Part shown: positions 7,911 through 16,414 of the stretch, piece by piece
Layout: every line of letters starts with the position of its first letter
Numbering within the stretch: position 1 is the stretch's first letter
Translations under genes and position numbers: made by a program
NCBI GenBank assembly: GCA_945865645.1
Contig: CAMBEI010000023.1
Coordinates: 1-34,579, forward strand
Length of the DNA: 34,579 nucleotides
Direction: 5' to 3'
DNA from: Chitinophaga pinensis
GTDB taxonomy: Bacteria > Bacteroidota > Bacteroidia > Chitinophagales > Chitinophagaceae
Notes under the pieces: generated by a model
The model's database searches: none
What the model saw: only the letters and a program-made list of their open reading frames with translations
What the model was told of the DNA's origin: nothing

Positions 7911-7918
7911 CAAAGATA
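7911..7918 (-). promoter_or_regulatory. Candidate -7 box for tsaD (TATCTTTG)
   Basis: On the - strand TATCTTTG matches the Bacteroidota -7 consensus TAnnTTTG, 25 bases before the tsaD ATG. No convincing TTTG lies at the expected -33 distance, so support rests on the -7 box and position only. Confidence 0.35.
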
Positions 7919-7992
7919 AGAAGCATCAAGACATAAGATATAGGGTAAATCTAAGTCAAGTTGAAATAAATAAATTGAATTTGTAAATATTC

Positions 7993-9237
7993 TTATTTAC
8001 TCCTTATAGCAGCAACTGGATCCATCTTAGCTGCCTGCGATGCTGGAATAATACCAGCCAATATGCCCACAGTAATACAGATAATAATGGTAGTGAAAAG
8101 CATCGGCAAAGAAATGTATACGGGAAAATTTAATGGTCCTGATAGTATTAAGGTGAGTATATATACAAAGAATAAACCAATAGCACCACCAAGTATACAA
8201 AGTACTGCAGCCTCCATCAAAAATTCGAAAAGGATACTGCTGCTTTTAGCACCAATAGCTTTTTTTAATCCAATCATACTGGTTCTTTCCCTTACCGTAA
8301 CAAACATAATGTTGGCAATACCAAACATGCCCACAATTAAACTGATGCCACCAATAATTGAGCCTACTACATTTATCATTATAAATGATTCGGAAATGGC
8401 TTTACTAAATGCCTCTACACTGTTTAATGAAAAATTATCTTCCTGTGTAGGACTTAATCTTCTTATTTGGCGCATGATGCCTTTTAACTCGTCTATTAAT
8501 GCTGCAGGCATCACACCTTCTTTTCCTTTAGCAATTAAAATGGGGTTGGTAAATTTTTCATCAAAAAGCTGTTTGCAAAATTGGTAGGGAAGCATGATGC
8601 AATTATCGTAATTCCACCCAATAAAATTTGTGCCTTCCTTTTTAATTACGCCCACAATAGTAACTTTTTTACCTTCTATATCAATTTGTTTGCCCAAAGC
8701 TCTTTCGGTGCTACCAAATAAAGATTCGGCATTAGTAAATCCAATTAAACAGACGCGACTTCCTGCATTAAATTCAGTGGAAGAAAAAAAACGTCCCTGA
8801 TCAAACCCTAAGGGCTGAATAGCCATTTGTGATTCTATAATACCATACACACTTGCATTTTGTAGCACGTCATCTTTATGCGAAATGCTGCTGCCAGTTT
8901 GCATTAAAAAGGAAATATCATCCAATAATACAGATCGGCTTTTTATCATGTCCACTTCTTCAAACTTAGGAGTTGGCCTTGCCCTAAATTTCCAAATAGG
9001 CTGGTCGGGGCCTCCACTATAATCCCATTTATCAATATAAATGGTATTGGTACCCAAACTTTTCACTTCGTTTTGAATATTACGCTCCAAGCTATTAACA
9101 GTAGCCAAAATACCAATAATGCAAAAAATACCAAATGCAACTCCCGTTAGACTTAATGCAGTCCGGAGTTTATTAACCCTAAGCTCCTGTAAGGTTAATT
9201 TTAAAGAATTCTGAATTATATGAAGCGATTTAGGCAT
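7993..9237 (-). CDS. MacB/FtsX-type ABC transporter permease
   Basis: This 414-residue protein has the MacB-like layout: an N-terminal helix (about residues 25-50) after a short basic segment with L-R-x-N-K-L-R-T-A-L-S-L-x-G, a periplasmic MacB_PCD-like domain to about residue 280, then three C-terminal FtsX-type helices with the motif V-R-E-R-T-x-M-I-G-L-x-K-A-I-G-A-K. The C-terminus PVAAIRSK is typical of the family. Such permeases work in tripartite or mechanotransmission systems with a MacB/LolD-type ATPase. No ATPase or membrane-fusion gene is adjacent: tsaD lies downstream and the upstream gene prfC is divergent. The substrate cannot be predicted. Confidence 0.88.
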   Translation of the reverse strand: MPKSLHIIQNSLKLTLQELRVNKLRTALSLTGVAFGIFCIIGILATVNSLERNIQNEVKSLGTNTIYIDKWDYSGGPDQPIWKFRARPTPKFEEVDMIKSRSVLLDDISFLMQTGSSISHKDDVLQNASVYGIIESQMAIQPLGFDQGRFFSSTEFNAGSRVCLIGFTNAESLFGSTERALGKQIDIEGKKVTIVGVIKKEGTNFIGWNYDNCIMLPYQFCKQLFDEKFTNPILIAKGKEGVMPAALIDELKGIMRQIRRLSPTQEDNFSLNSVEAFSKAISESFIMINVVGSIIGGISLIVGMFGIANIMFVTVRERTSMIGLKKAIGAKSSSILFEFLMEAAVLCILGGAIGLFFVYILTLILSGPLNFPVYISLPMLFTTIIICITVGILAGIIPASQAAKMDPVAAIRSK

Positions 9238-9420
9238 TCCTCAAAATTAAGTCATGCAATTTAAAATGAGGCCTAAAATGTATAAGCGGCTTTTATTATT
9301 TTATACATAAATCAACCTCCTTAAGCCGAAAGTTTATGGCACGCACTTGTACGTTATACTAATATTGCGATTATAGCCAAGCAAAGCATTACTTGCTGGT
9401 TCAAATTGCTTACCAAGCCT

Positions 9421-9428
9421 TACCTTTG
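9421..9428 (+). promoter_or_regulatory. Candidate -7 box for prfC (TACCTTTG)
   Basis: TACCTTTG matches TAnnTTTG and would start a transcript with a leader of about 50 bases for prfC. A good -33 TTTG is not seen at the right distance. The surrounding divergent intergenic region (9238-9485) also holds an 8-bp inverted repeat atgtataa/ttatacat (9278-9285, 9301-9308) of unknown role. Confidence 0.4.
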
Positions 9429-9485
9429 CGGCTCAATTTTTTAAAATACTAAAAATATCATTCGTGCCATTGGTGGCCAAGCTTT

Positions 9486-11072
9486 ATGAAGTACATTAAT
9501 GAAATAAATAAACGCAAAACCTTCGCCATCATCTCTCATCCAGATGCTGGTAAAACAACACTAACAGAAAAGTTTTTGTTATTTGGCGGAGCTATACAAA
9601 CAGCAGGAGCGGTAAAGAGCAATAAGATAAAAAAACATGCCACTAGTGATTTTATGGAGATAGAACGCCAGCGTGGTATTAGTGTAGCTACCAGCGTTAT
9701 GACATTTGAGTACGATGGCCACCTAATAAATTTATTAGATACGCCTGGTCATAAAGATTTTGCAGAGGATACTTACCGTACTTTAACTGCGGTGGATAGC
9801 GTGGTGTTGGTTATTGATAGCGTTAATGGCGTAGAAGCGCAAACCCGAAGACTAATGGAAGTTATTGCTATGCGTAACACACCCGTTATTGTTTTTATTA
9901 ATAAAATGGATAGGGATGGTAAAAATCGATTTGACCTGTTAGAGGAAATTGAAAATGAATTAAAAATTCAACTACATCCTATGACTATACCCATTAATAG
10001 CGGTAAGGATTTTAAAGGTGTGTACGATCTGCATAAAAAAAGTTTAGTTTTATTTACCGCCGGCACAAAAGCTAATGATGAGGATACGCTGGAGATAAAA
10101 GATTTATACGATGATGTGCTTAATAAAAAAATAGGGGTGCAGGATGGCAATACATTAAGGGAAGATGTGGAGTTAATAGATGGTGTTTATGGGGCATTAA
10201 ACAACGTAGATTACTTAGCCGGAAAAACAGCCCCCGTATTCTTTGGTAGCGCTGTAAATAACTTTGGTGTAAAAGAAATGTTAGATACTTTTATTTGCAT
10301 AGCACCAACACCAAGGCCAAGACATACAACTACCAGGGATATTAAACCAGAGGAAGATAAGTTTAGCGGATTTATTTTTAAAATACATGCCAACCTTGAT
10401 CCTAAACACCGTGATCGGATTGCTTTTTTAAGGGTATGCAGCGGAAAGTTTGAACGCAATGTTTATTATCATCATGTACGCATGAATAAAGATCTACGGT
10501 TCAACAATCCATATAGTTTTTTGGCACGACAAAAAGAAGTGATTGAAGATGCCTATCCCGGCGATGTGGTGGGCTTATTTGATACTGGAAACTTTAAAAT
10601 TGGAGATACGATGACGGAAGGGGAAGATTTTTTCTTTACTGGAATACCTAGTTTTTCACCTGAAATTTTTAAAGAAGTAATTAACAAAGATCCAATGAAA
10701 ACCAAGCAGTTAGAAAAAGGATTAAATCAACTTACTGATGAGGGTGTAGCTCAATTATTTACTCAATTTGGGGGTAATAAAAAAATAATTGGTTGTGTAG
10801 GAGAACTTCAGTTTGAGGTTATACAATATCGCCTTTTACAGGAGTATGGCGCATCGGTACAAATGAATAACCTACCCTTTTTTAAGGCATGTTGGTTAAC
10901 TAGCAATAACCCTAAAAAATTAGAAGACTTTATCAAATATAAACAGGCCAATATTGCAGAGGATAAAGATAAACAGCTGGTTTATCTGGCCAATAGTGAA
11001 TGGTTTTTAAATACCGAGATACAGAACAATCCAGATATTATATTTCATTTTACAAGCGAAATCCATAAGTAA
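9486..11072 (+). CDS. prfC: Peptide chain release factor 3
   Basis: This 528-residue translational GTPase recycles class I release factors after termination. G-domain motifs are intact: [13 protein letters not shown] (residues 17-29, P-loop), the switch I region with [14 protein letters not shown] at 85-89 and NKMD at 139-142. The insertion after switch I and the later [17 protein letters not shown] segment separate RF3 from EF-G, and the protein ends after domain III as expected (no EF-G domain IV). Length is normal. It is convergent with the LamG gene, 30 bases between stops, with no strong hairpin between them. Confidence 0.96.
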   Translation: MKYINEINKRKTFAIISHPDAGKTTLTEKFLLFGGAIQTAGAVKSNKIKKHATSDFMEIERQRGISVATSVMTFEYDGHLINLLDTPGHKDFAEDTYRTLTAVDSVVLVIDSVNGVEAQTRRLMEVIAMRNTPVIVFINKMDRDGKNRFDLLEEIENELKIQLHPMTIPINSGKDFKGVYDLHKKSLVLFTAGTKANDEDTLEIKDLYDDVLNKKIGVQDGNTLREDVELIDGVYGALNNVDYLAGKTAPVFFGSAVNNFGVKEMLDTFICIAPTPRPRHTTTRDIKPEEDKFSGFIFKIHANLDPKHRDRIAFLRVCSGKFERNVYYHHVRMNKDLRFNNPYSFLARQKEVIEDAYPGDVVGLFDTGNFKIGDTMTEGEDFFFTGIPSFSPEIFKEVINKDPMKTKQLEKGLNQLTDEGVAQLFTQFGGNKKIIGCVGELQFEVIQYRLLQEYGASVQMNNLPFFKACWLTSNNPKKLEDFIKYKQANIAEDKDKQLVYLANSEWFLNTEIQNNPDIIFHFTSEIHK

Positions 11073-11102
11073 GATCACACTTCAAGGGGTGTTCCTGTCA
11101 GA

Positions 11103-12263
11103 TCATTCTCGTAACTTAAAAGATACCGCACCATTACTATTTTTAGTGCTATTAACATTTAGCTCATATCTTTTATCTCCGTCTTTTATAATAATTAATG
11201 CGGTGTTGGGAGGAATGCTTCCCAGGTTTTCGGCATACATCAATAATTCGTTTCGACTGTTACCTGGTTTAATTTTTATAAAAAAAGTTAAGGGTTTATC
11301 TGTGAGTCGCTGATGTTTAGTTAGTATCTTATCATTGTAAATAAGGGTAATGCTATCGCCATCAATTTCTCCATTATCGTAAAGTGTTACTGAAATGGAA
11401 TCACTATCTACAGTTATTGTTTGTATTAAATCATTATTTCTTTTTTCCAGTTCAGGTTCTTTATAAAGTACAACAGATTCTATTTTTTTTATATCTTCTT
11501 TTTTTTCTTCTTCTTCAGTCTCTTTATTACAAATGGCAAGTATCTCTTCTAGCGTTAATGACCGGTTATAAATCCTAATGTTATCTAAGTACCCCTTAAA
11601 CCAAAATGGGAATTGGGTATCGTCTGATTTACCTATAAACAAGTCTTCTTTATTTGTAAATGTTTCGGGAAAATATACTGCATATTTTAACTGGCAGTCT
11701 ACATAAAGCTTTGCCGTATCACCATCATTTGTATAAATAATATTATACAACTGATTTTTTTTTATATAATCTTTATAAGGTTTTAAGATAGTTCCGGTAC
11801 CTCTGAAATTTTGATGGAGGCTATCAACTATGGTTCCATTACAGCCTGTTCCTTCCGAAAATAAAGCATCATCAAAACGAAGTGCATAATTTCCTGGATT
11901 ATAATCTCCTCCCCCTTTGCTAAGGATTTGGCTAGCATGACAAATGCCATAATTAAAGCCAGTTGGTTCTACCCAAACAGAAATTGATATTTGGTTATTA
12001 AAATTAAGCGATGGACTGTTTGGAATACGCATGTATTGGTCCACGCCATTAAAATAATAGTAAGAATTTTTAGATTTTAAATCATATGTAAATAGGGCAT
12101 TATTAAAAGCCACATGATTTTTATTACCGCTTTCATCATTTACCTTACCATGAGGAACATTGTCATTAAAAGGGTAGTAAGCTTTTAAGCCATTATTAAG
12201 ATTAACCTGAGCAACACATAAATTTGTTGTAATTAATAAAAAAAATATTATTTTTTTTTTCAT
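11103..12263 (-). CDS. Secreted LamG-domain protein with an unnamed C-terminal domain
   Basis: This 386-residue protein starts with a signal peptide (about residues 1-18, cleavage after C-V-A-Q). Residues about 25-245 form a LamG/concanavalin-type beta-sandwich: GLKAYYPFNDN at the start, D-E-S-G-N-x-N-H, YYYFNGVDQYMRIPNSPSL, S-I-S-V-W-V-E-P and the closing G-Y-L-D-N-I-R-I-Y-N-R-S-L-T-x-E-E-I. A Glu/Lys linker (TEEEEKKEDIKK) leads to a distinct C-terminal module of about 110 residues with DNGEIDGDSITLIYN and AENLGSIPPNTALI. No type IX sorting signal is evident, so it is probably periplasmic or surface-associated. It starts 20 bases after the purB stop and may be co-transcribed with it. Its ligand is unknown. 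Confidence 0.85.
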   Translation of the reverse strand: MKKKIIFFLLITTNLCVAQVNLNNGLKAYYPFNDNVPHGKVNDESGNKNHVAFNNALFTYDLKSKNSYYYFNGVDQYMRIPNSPSLNFNNQISISVWVEPTGFNYGICHASQILSKGGGDYNPGNYALRFDDALFSEGTGCNGTIVDSLHQNFRGTGTILKPYKDYIKKNQLYNIIYTNDGDTAKLYVDCQLKYAVYFPETFTNKEDLFIGKSDDTQFPFWFKGYLDNIRIYNRSLTLEEILAICNKETEEEEKKEDIKKIESVVLYKEPELEKRNNDLIQTITVDSDSISVTLYDNGEIDGDSITLIYNDKILTKHQRLTDKPLTFFIKIKPGNSRNELLMYAENLGSIPPNTALIIIKDGDKRYELNVNSTKNSNGAVSFKLRE

Positions 12264-12283
12264 CTAAACGAATAAAATTAGGT

Positions 12284-13618
12284 TTAAATACCAATATAAT
12301 TAAATGGCGTAATAGCTTTCAATTCTTTTTTAATAGCAGCGGATATTTTTAAACTGTTAATAAAAATATGTATTGTTTTTTTATCAATAGCATTTTTACC
12401 TCTAGTTAATTCTTTTAATGCCTCGTAAGGTTTTGGATAGTTTTCTCTTCTTAAAATGGTTTGTATAGCTTCTGCAACTACAGACCAGTTAGCATCTAAG
12501 TCGATTTTAATTTTTGCTTCGTGTAAAACAAGTTTACGAATGCCTTTTTCAGTTGATTTAATAGCGAGTATGGTATGTGCTATTGGCACACCAATATTTC
12601 TTAGTACCGTGGAGTCTGTAAGGTCACGCTGTAATCTGGAGATAGGCAGTTTTGCTGAAAAGTGTTCTAGCAATGCATTTGCGATGCCCAGGTTACCTTC
12701 GGCGTTTTCAAAATCAATAGGGTTTACTTTATGTGGCATGGCGCTGCTTCCCACTTCGCCTTTTTTATTTTGTTGTTTAAAGTAGTCCATACTAATATAG
12801 GTCCACATATCTCTACAAAAATCAATGATGATGGTATTCATGCGTTTAACGGCATCAAAATGTGACGTCAAAGTATCGTAATGTTCAATTTGTGTCGTGT
12901 ATTGCTGTCTTTGTAAACCCAATTTATTTTCTGTAAAATCATTAGCAAACTTTACCCAGTTGTATTTTGGATAAGCTACATGATGTGCATTAAAATTCCC
13001 GGTAGCTCCGCCAAATTTAGCTGTAAACGGAATATAGCTAAACAGTTGAATTTGATTTTCTAGTCTTTCTACAAAAACCATCATTTCTTTACCTAGCCGT
13101 GTTGGACTTGCTGGTTGGCCGTGTGTGCGTGCTAGCATGGGTAAATTTTTCCAAGCAACAGCCATATTACCAATAGTGTGCTGCAGGTTAATTATTGCAG
13201 GTAAATATTCCAACTCAATACTGTTTTTCCAAAGTAATGGTATTGCCGTATTATTTATATCTTGAGAGGTTAATCCAAAATGTACCCATTCTTTTAAATG
13301 GCCGGCATTAGAATTATCCAAAGCATTTTTAATAAAATATTCAACTGCTTTTACATCATGGTTGGTAGTAGCTTCTATTTTTTTTATAGCTGCAGCATCT
13401 TCAACAGAAAATTCATCAGCAATTTTTTGTAATTGTTTTTTTATTTTAGAATCTATTTTGAAAAATTTCTTTTCGGCCAAGAATAAAAAGTACTCAATTT
13501 CTATAATTACCCTGTATTTGATAAGTGCATATTCGCTAAAATATTCATCCAAATGCTGTAATTGACTCCGGTAGCGGCCGTCGATAGGGGATAAGGCAGT
13601 AAGTTGATTTAAATTCAT
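12284..13618 (-). CDS. purB: Adenylosuccinate lyase
   Basis: This 444-residue fumarase/aspartase-superfamily enzyme cleaves SAICAR and adenylosuccinate in purine synthesis. Visible motifs are S-P-I-D-G-R-Y at residues 10-16, the T-T-N-H-D-V-K segment at 85-90, the T-S-Q-D motif near 117-120, THGQPASPT at 165-173, and the signature loop SSAMPHKVNP at 291-300 carrying the catalytic Ser. Together they fit the long bacterial E. coli-like form of the enzyme. The ATG at 13616-13618 gives the family start MNLNQLTALSPIDGRY; the longer open frame would run into the mqnA gene and is not credible. Its promoter overlaps that of the divergent mqnA. Confidence 0.97.
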   Translation of the reverse strand: MNLNQLTALSPIDGRYRSQLQHLDEYFSEYALIKYRVIIEIEYFLFLAEKKFFKIDSKIKKQLQKIADEFSVEDAAAIKKIEATTNHDVKAVEYFIKNALDNSNAGHLKEWVHFGLTSQDINNTAIPLLWKNSIELEYLPAIINLQHTIGNMAVAWKNLPMLARTHGQPASPTRLGKEMMVFVERLENQIQLFSYIPFTAKFGGATGNFNAHHVAYPKYNWVKFANDFTENKLGLQRQQYTTQIEHYDTLTSHFDAVKRMNTIIIDFCRDMWTYISMDYFKQQNKKGEVGSSAMPHKVNPIDFENAEGNLGIANALLEHFSAKLPISRLQRDLTDSTVLRNIGVPIAHTILAIKSTEKGIRKLVLHEAKIKIDLDANWSVVAEAIQTILRRENYPKPYEALKELTRGKNAIDKKTIHIFINSLKISAAIKKELKAITPFNYIGI

Positions 13619-13636
13619 GATGTTGCTGTAAATTTG
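13603..13636 (+). promoter_or_regulatory. Candidate mqnA promoter (GTTG-N22-TAAATTTG)
   Basis: TAAATTTG at 13629-13636 fits the Bacteroidota -7 consensus exactly, with GTTG at 13603-13606 as a weak -33 element. Transcription would start near 13641, leaving a leader of about a dozen bases before the TTG start of mqnA. The -33 lies inside the purB coding sequence. Confidence 0.5.
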
Positions 13637-13639
13637 CTG

Positions 13640-13647
13640 CAAAAATA
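13640..13647 (-). promoter_or_regulatory. Candidate purB -7 box (TATTTTTG on the minus strand)
   Basis: On the - strand TATTTTTG fits TAnnTTTG and lies 21 bases before the purB ATG. It sits three bases from the -7 box of the opposing mqnA promoter, so polymerase could not occupy both at once. No clear -33 element is seen for this direction. Confidence 0.45.
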
Positions 13648-13653
13648 CGTTAA

Positions 13654-14412
13654 TTGGCACAGAAGATAAAGGTAGGGGCGGTAAGTTATTTAAATACAAA
13701 ACCATTGATATATGGTTTTGAGCAGGGGATGATGAAAGATGAGATTGAGCTAATTATTGATTACCCGGCTAATATTGCTGCTTTATTGATTCAGGATAAG
13801 ATAGACATCGGGCTTGTTCCGGTAGCTATCCTGCCTTTATTAAAAGAATATCATATTGTTTCAGATTATGGTATTGCATGTGATGGCGAAGTTGCCAGTG
13901 TATGTCTTTTTAGTGATGTACCGTTGCAGGAAATTAAAACCATTTTAATGGATTATCAAAGCCGAACATCTGTAGCATTGTTAAAGATATTATTAAAGGA
14001 GCATTGGAAGATTGAGCCTGCTCTAATACCAGCTAATGCCGATTACGAAAATGAAATTACGGGTAACACGGCAGGCCTTGTAATTGGCGACAGGGCATTA
14101 CTGCAGCGGAAAAAATCTAAATACATTTACGATTTGGGAACCGCCTGGAAAGAAATGACCAGTTTGCCTTTTGTATTTGCAGCCTGGGTGAGTAATAAAA
14201 AATTACCCAAAGATTTTATTGTAGTGTTTAATGCAGCAAATACAATTGGGTTAAAAAAGCTTGACGAAGTGATCAGCAAGAATCCATATACTGATTTTGA
14301 TATGAAAGCTTATTATACCCAAAATATAAAATTCAACCTCGAGTCTGCTATGTTTACAGCAATGGATCTATTCTTAAGTAAACTAAAGCGGAATATTGAA
14401 TCCATCCCGTAA
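13654..14412 (+). CDS. mqnA: Chorismate dehydratase MqnA (futalosine pathway), TTG start
   Basis: This 252-residue periplasmic-binding-protein-fold enzyme removes water from chorismate to give 3-enolpyruvylbenzoate, the first step of the futalosine menaquinone route. The start VGAVSYLNTKPLIYG, the segment D-I-G-L-V-P-V-A, the YGIACDGEVASV loop, and the LPFVFAAWV strand are typical of MqnA. An in-frame TAA (13651-13653) directly precedes the TTG at 13654, and no ATG or GTG lies before the conserved K-V-G-A-V-S-Y-L-N. The TTG is therefore the only start that keeps the family N-terminus. The last 30 bases overlap the 3' end of the convergent GT2 gene. MqnD could look similar, but this start and length favour MqnA. 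Confidence 0.92.
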   Translation: MAQKIKVGAVSYLNTKPLIYGFEQGMMKDEIELIIDYPANIAALLIQDKIDIGLVPVAILPLLKEYHIVSDYGIACDGEVASVCLFSDVPLQEIKTILMDYQSRTSVALLKILLKEHWKIEPALIPANADYENEITGNTAGLVIGDRALLQRKKSKYIYDLGTAWKEMTSLPFVFAAWVSNKKLPKDFIVVFNAANTIGLKKLDEVISKNPYTDFDMKAYYTQNIKFNLESAMFTAMDLFLSKLKRNIESIP

Positions 14413-15261
14413 AGCCTGTGCCAGATTGCTTCTTCTTTCATTATCAAATTTAAGGTAGTACCATGCTCTTGTAAAAAATGTAGTACCAAAAGCAACCAGT
14501 TTTACAATGCCTTTTAAATTTTTACGGATAAAATATATTTTGTTTCGGTTGGAATAGTAGACATAAAATGTAGGGTTACTCCCGGTTGATGAGGAGACTT
14601 TATGTAAGACAGTAAGCGCCGGCTCGTAATACATTTTATAATCCGCCTGCAATGCCCTGAAAACAAAATCAGTATCATCGTAGTAAGCGAAATATTTTGA
14701 ATCCATCAGGCCAACGGTTTTAAAAACACAGCTTTCAATCATCATAAAGCAGGTTGGTGCATAGGTAATGTATTTGGCAATATTATATTCAGGCGCATCA
14801 TCTTTACCATTGCCATAATGAATGCCTAATGCACGACATTTATTCATGCTACCTCCAGCCATCCAAAGCTTACGCGTATCGTAATAAAATATTTTTGGTA
14901 CGATTATTTTTTTACCTTTTTCGCAAAGCGCAAGCATATTGCTGAAGACAAAGTCCTGTTCCAGTTCAATATCATTGTTCAGTAAAATGATATGACTGCA
15001 ATCGTCGGCCAATGCCTGCCTAATGCCAATATTATTACCTTCTGCGACACCAATATTCTCAGTGTTTTTTTTGTGCCTGTGTTGCGTGATTGTATTTTCA
15101 GAAAGGCAATCTTCAATAATTTTATCTGATAATAGGGCAGGGGAGTTATCTACCAGGTACAGGATATAGTCTTTGTGCGTTTGCTTTGCAATGCTTTTAA
15201 AAAAATCAGGTAGCACCGCATCGCTTTTAAAAAGAACCGTAACCAAGCCAATTTTAGCCAT
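14383..15261 (-). CDS. Glycosyltransferase family 2
   Basis: This 292-residue GT-A fold enzyme has an N-terminal nucleotide-sugar site (VTVLFKSDAVLPDFFKSI, VDNS), N-I-G-V-A-E-G-N-N-I-G typical of rhamnosyltransferase-like GT2 enzymes, the metal-binding LLNNDIEL (N-N-D at residues 95-97), and a Y-Y-D-D-T-D-F acceptor-site motif further on. No membrane helix is obvious apart from a hydrophobic C-terminal stretch, so it is probably a cytoplasmic or peripheral membrane enzyme. It is the last gene of a tight leftward operon with the acyltransferase and epimerase genes (gaps 11 and 5 bases). With an epimerase that may act on dTDP-rhamnose, a deoxysugar transferase role is plausible inference. Confidence 0.9.
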   Translation of the reverse strand: MAKIGLVTVLFKSDAVLPDFFKSIAKQTHKDYILYLVDNSPALLSDKIIEDCLSENTITQHRHKKNTENIGVAEGNNIGIRQALADDCSHIILLNNDIELEQDFVFSNMLALCEKGKKIIVPKIFYYDTRKLWMAGGSMNKCRALGIHYGNGKDDAPEYNIAKYITYAPTCFMMIESCVFKTVGLMDSKYFAYYDDTDFVFRALQADYKMYYEPALTVLHKVSSSTGSNPTFYVYYSNRNKIYFIRKNLKGIVKLVAFGTTFFTRAWYYLKFDNERRSNLAQALRDGFNIPL

Positions 15262-15266
15262 AACAT

Positions 15267-16403
15267 TTATTTCAATAGTCCTTTTGACTTCATTTCGTTA
15301 ATCGAATCTACGTATTTGCTTTGCTGAATCTGCTGACTGTTTACCCAATTGGTAAAATGCTTTAATCCTGTTTTAAAATCGAAAGAATGTTTAAAGGAAA
15401 GCAGCTTTTCAATTTTCGCAGTATCGGCATAATTATGGCGTATATCTCCCAGCCTGTAATTACCGGTAATTTGTAAAGGAACTTCAGCACCATACAATTC
15501 AACCAATAAATTGGCAACTTCCAAAACTGTAACTGCAACACCGGTACCTACATTAAATATTTCACCGTTAGCTTCTTCTTTTTCAATACCCAAAAATGTT
15601 GCTTTCACTATATCATCTATATAAATAAAGTCACGGCTTTCTTTACCATCTTCAAAAATATTAATGGGCTTGTTGTTTTTTATTAAGGTAGAAAAAATGG
15701 AAAGAATACCGGTGTATGGGTTGCTTAAAGATTGTCCGGGGCCGAACACATTCTGATACCTGAATGCTACAGGGGCGATGCCGATAGAAGGGCAAACCGT
15801 CATCACCATCTGCTCCTGGTTATATTTTGTAATGCCGTAAACAGATGAAGGATGAATCTTTGAATGTTCATCTGTTCCTACCAATTGCAATGGCTCTTCA
15901 AGGCCCGGATAGGTAACTTCAAAATTACCGGCATCCATGTCTGCCGAAAGGCGCTGATGAGGATAAACTGTTTCTCCATTTTGTGTAAGATATTTTCCTT
16001 CGCCATATATAGACCTAGAAGATGCCACAACGACTTTTTTTACCTTTGTTTTGTTGTTGGCGAGTATATCCAGCATAATAGCTGTACCGCCGACATTTAC
16101 ATCGGTATATTTTTTTATCTGGTACATAGATTGACCAGTGCCTGTTTCTGCTGCAAAATGTACAATTGTTTCATTATCGCCAATAGCTTTGTTCCAGTCT
16201 TCAACATTGGTTACCGAGCCATGTATAAACTGGACTTTATCTTTTATTGAATTGTATAAAGGGGAAGAGGTTTCAGGGTCTGCACCATGTATTTGCTCTG
16301 ATAAATTATCCAATACTGTTAATTCATATCCTTTTTGCAAAAGATACAGTGCAAGGTTTGAGCCTATAAATCCGGCGCCACCGGTTATTAAAATTTTACT
16401 CAT
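15267..16403 (-). CDS. NAD-dependent sugar epimerase/dehydratase (dTDP-L-rhamnose 4-epimerase-like)
   Basis: This 378-residue extended short-chain dehydrogenase has the Rossmann motif GGAGFIG (residues 8-14) and the catalytic Y-G-I-T-K (Tyr189, Lys193) preceded by ASSRSIYGEG. The longer insert after that motif, with a D-E-H-S-K-I-H-P-S-S-V-Y segment, R-Y-Q-N-V-F-G-P-G-Q-S-L-S-N-P-Y-T-G and SRDFIYIDDIV, resembles bacterial dTDP-L-rhamnose 4-epimerases, which make 6-deoxy-L-talose. A UDP-glucuronate or UDP-glucose 4-epimerase is the alternative. It acts in the cytoplasm to supply a nucleotide sugar. It sits five bases upstream of the GT2 gene, its likely consumer. Confidence 0.82.
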   Translation of the reverse strand: MSKILITGGAGFIGSNLALYLLQKGYELTVLDNLSEQIHGADPETSSPLYNSIKDKVQFIHGSVTNVEDWNKAIGDNETIVHFAAETGTGQSMYQIKKYTDVNVGGTAIMLDILANNKTKVKKVVVASSRSIYGEGKYLTQNGETVYPHQRLSADMDAGNFEVTYPGLEEPLQLVGTDEHSKIHPSSVYGITKYNQEQMVMTVCPSIGIAPVAFRYQNVFGPGQSLSNPYTGILSIFSTLIKNNKPINIFEDGKESRDFIYIDDIVKATFLGIEKEEANGEIFNVGTGVAVTVLEVANLLVELYGAEVPLQITGNYRLGDIRHNYADTAKIEKLLSFKHSFDFKTGLKHFTNWVNSQQIQQSKYVDSINEMKSKGLLK

Positions 16404-16414
16404 TGTTTATTACT

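Noticed and set aside
13619..13705. Longer purB with 29 extra N-terminal residues
   Set aside because: The extension covers the promoters and the start of the divergent mqnA gene, and family members begin at MNLNQL...SPIDGRY.
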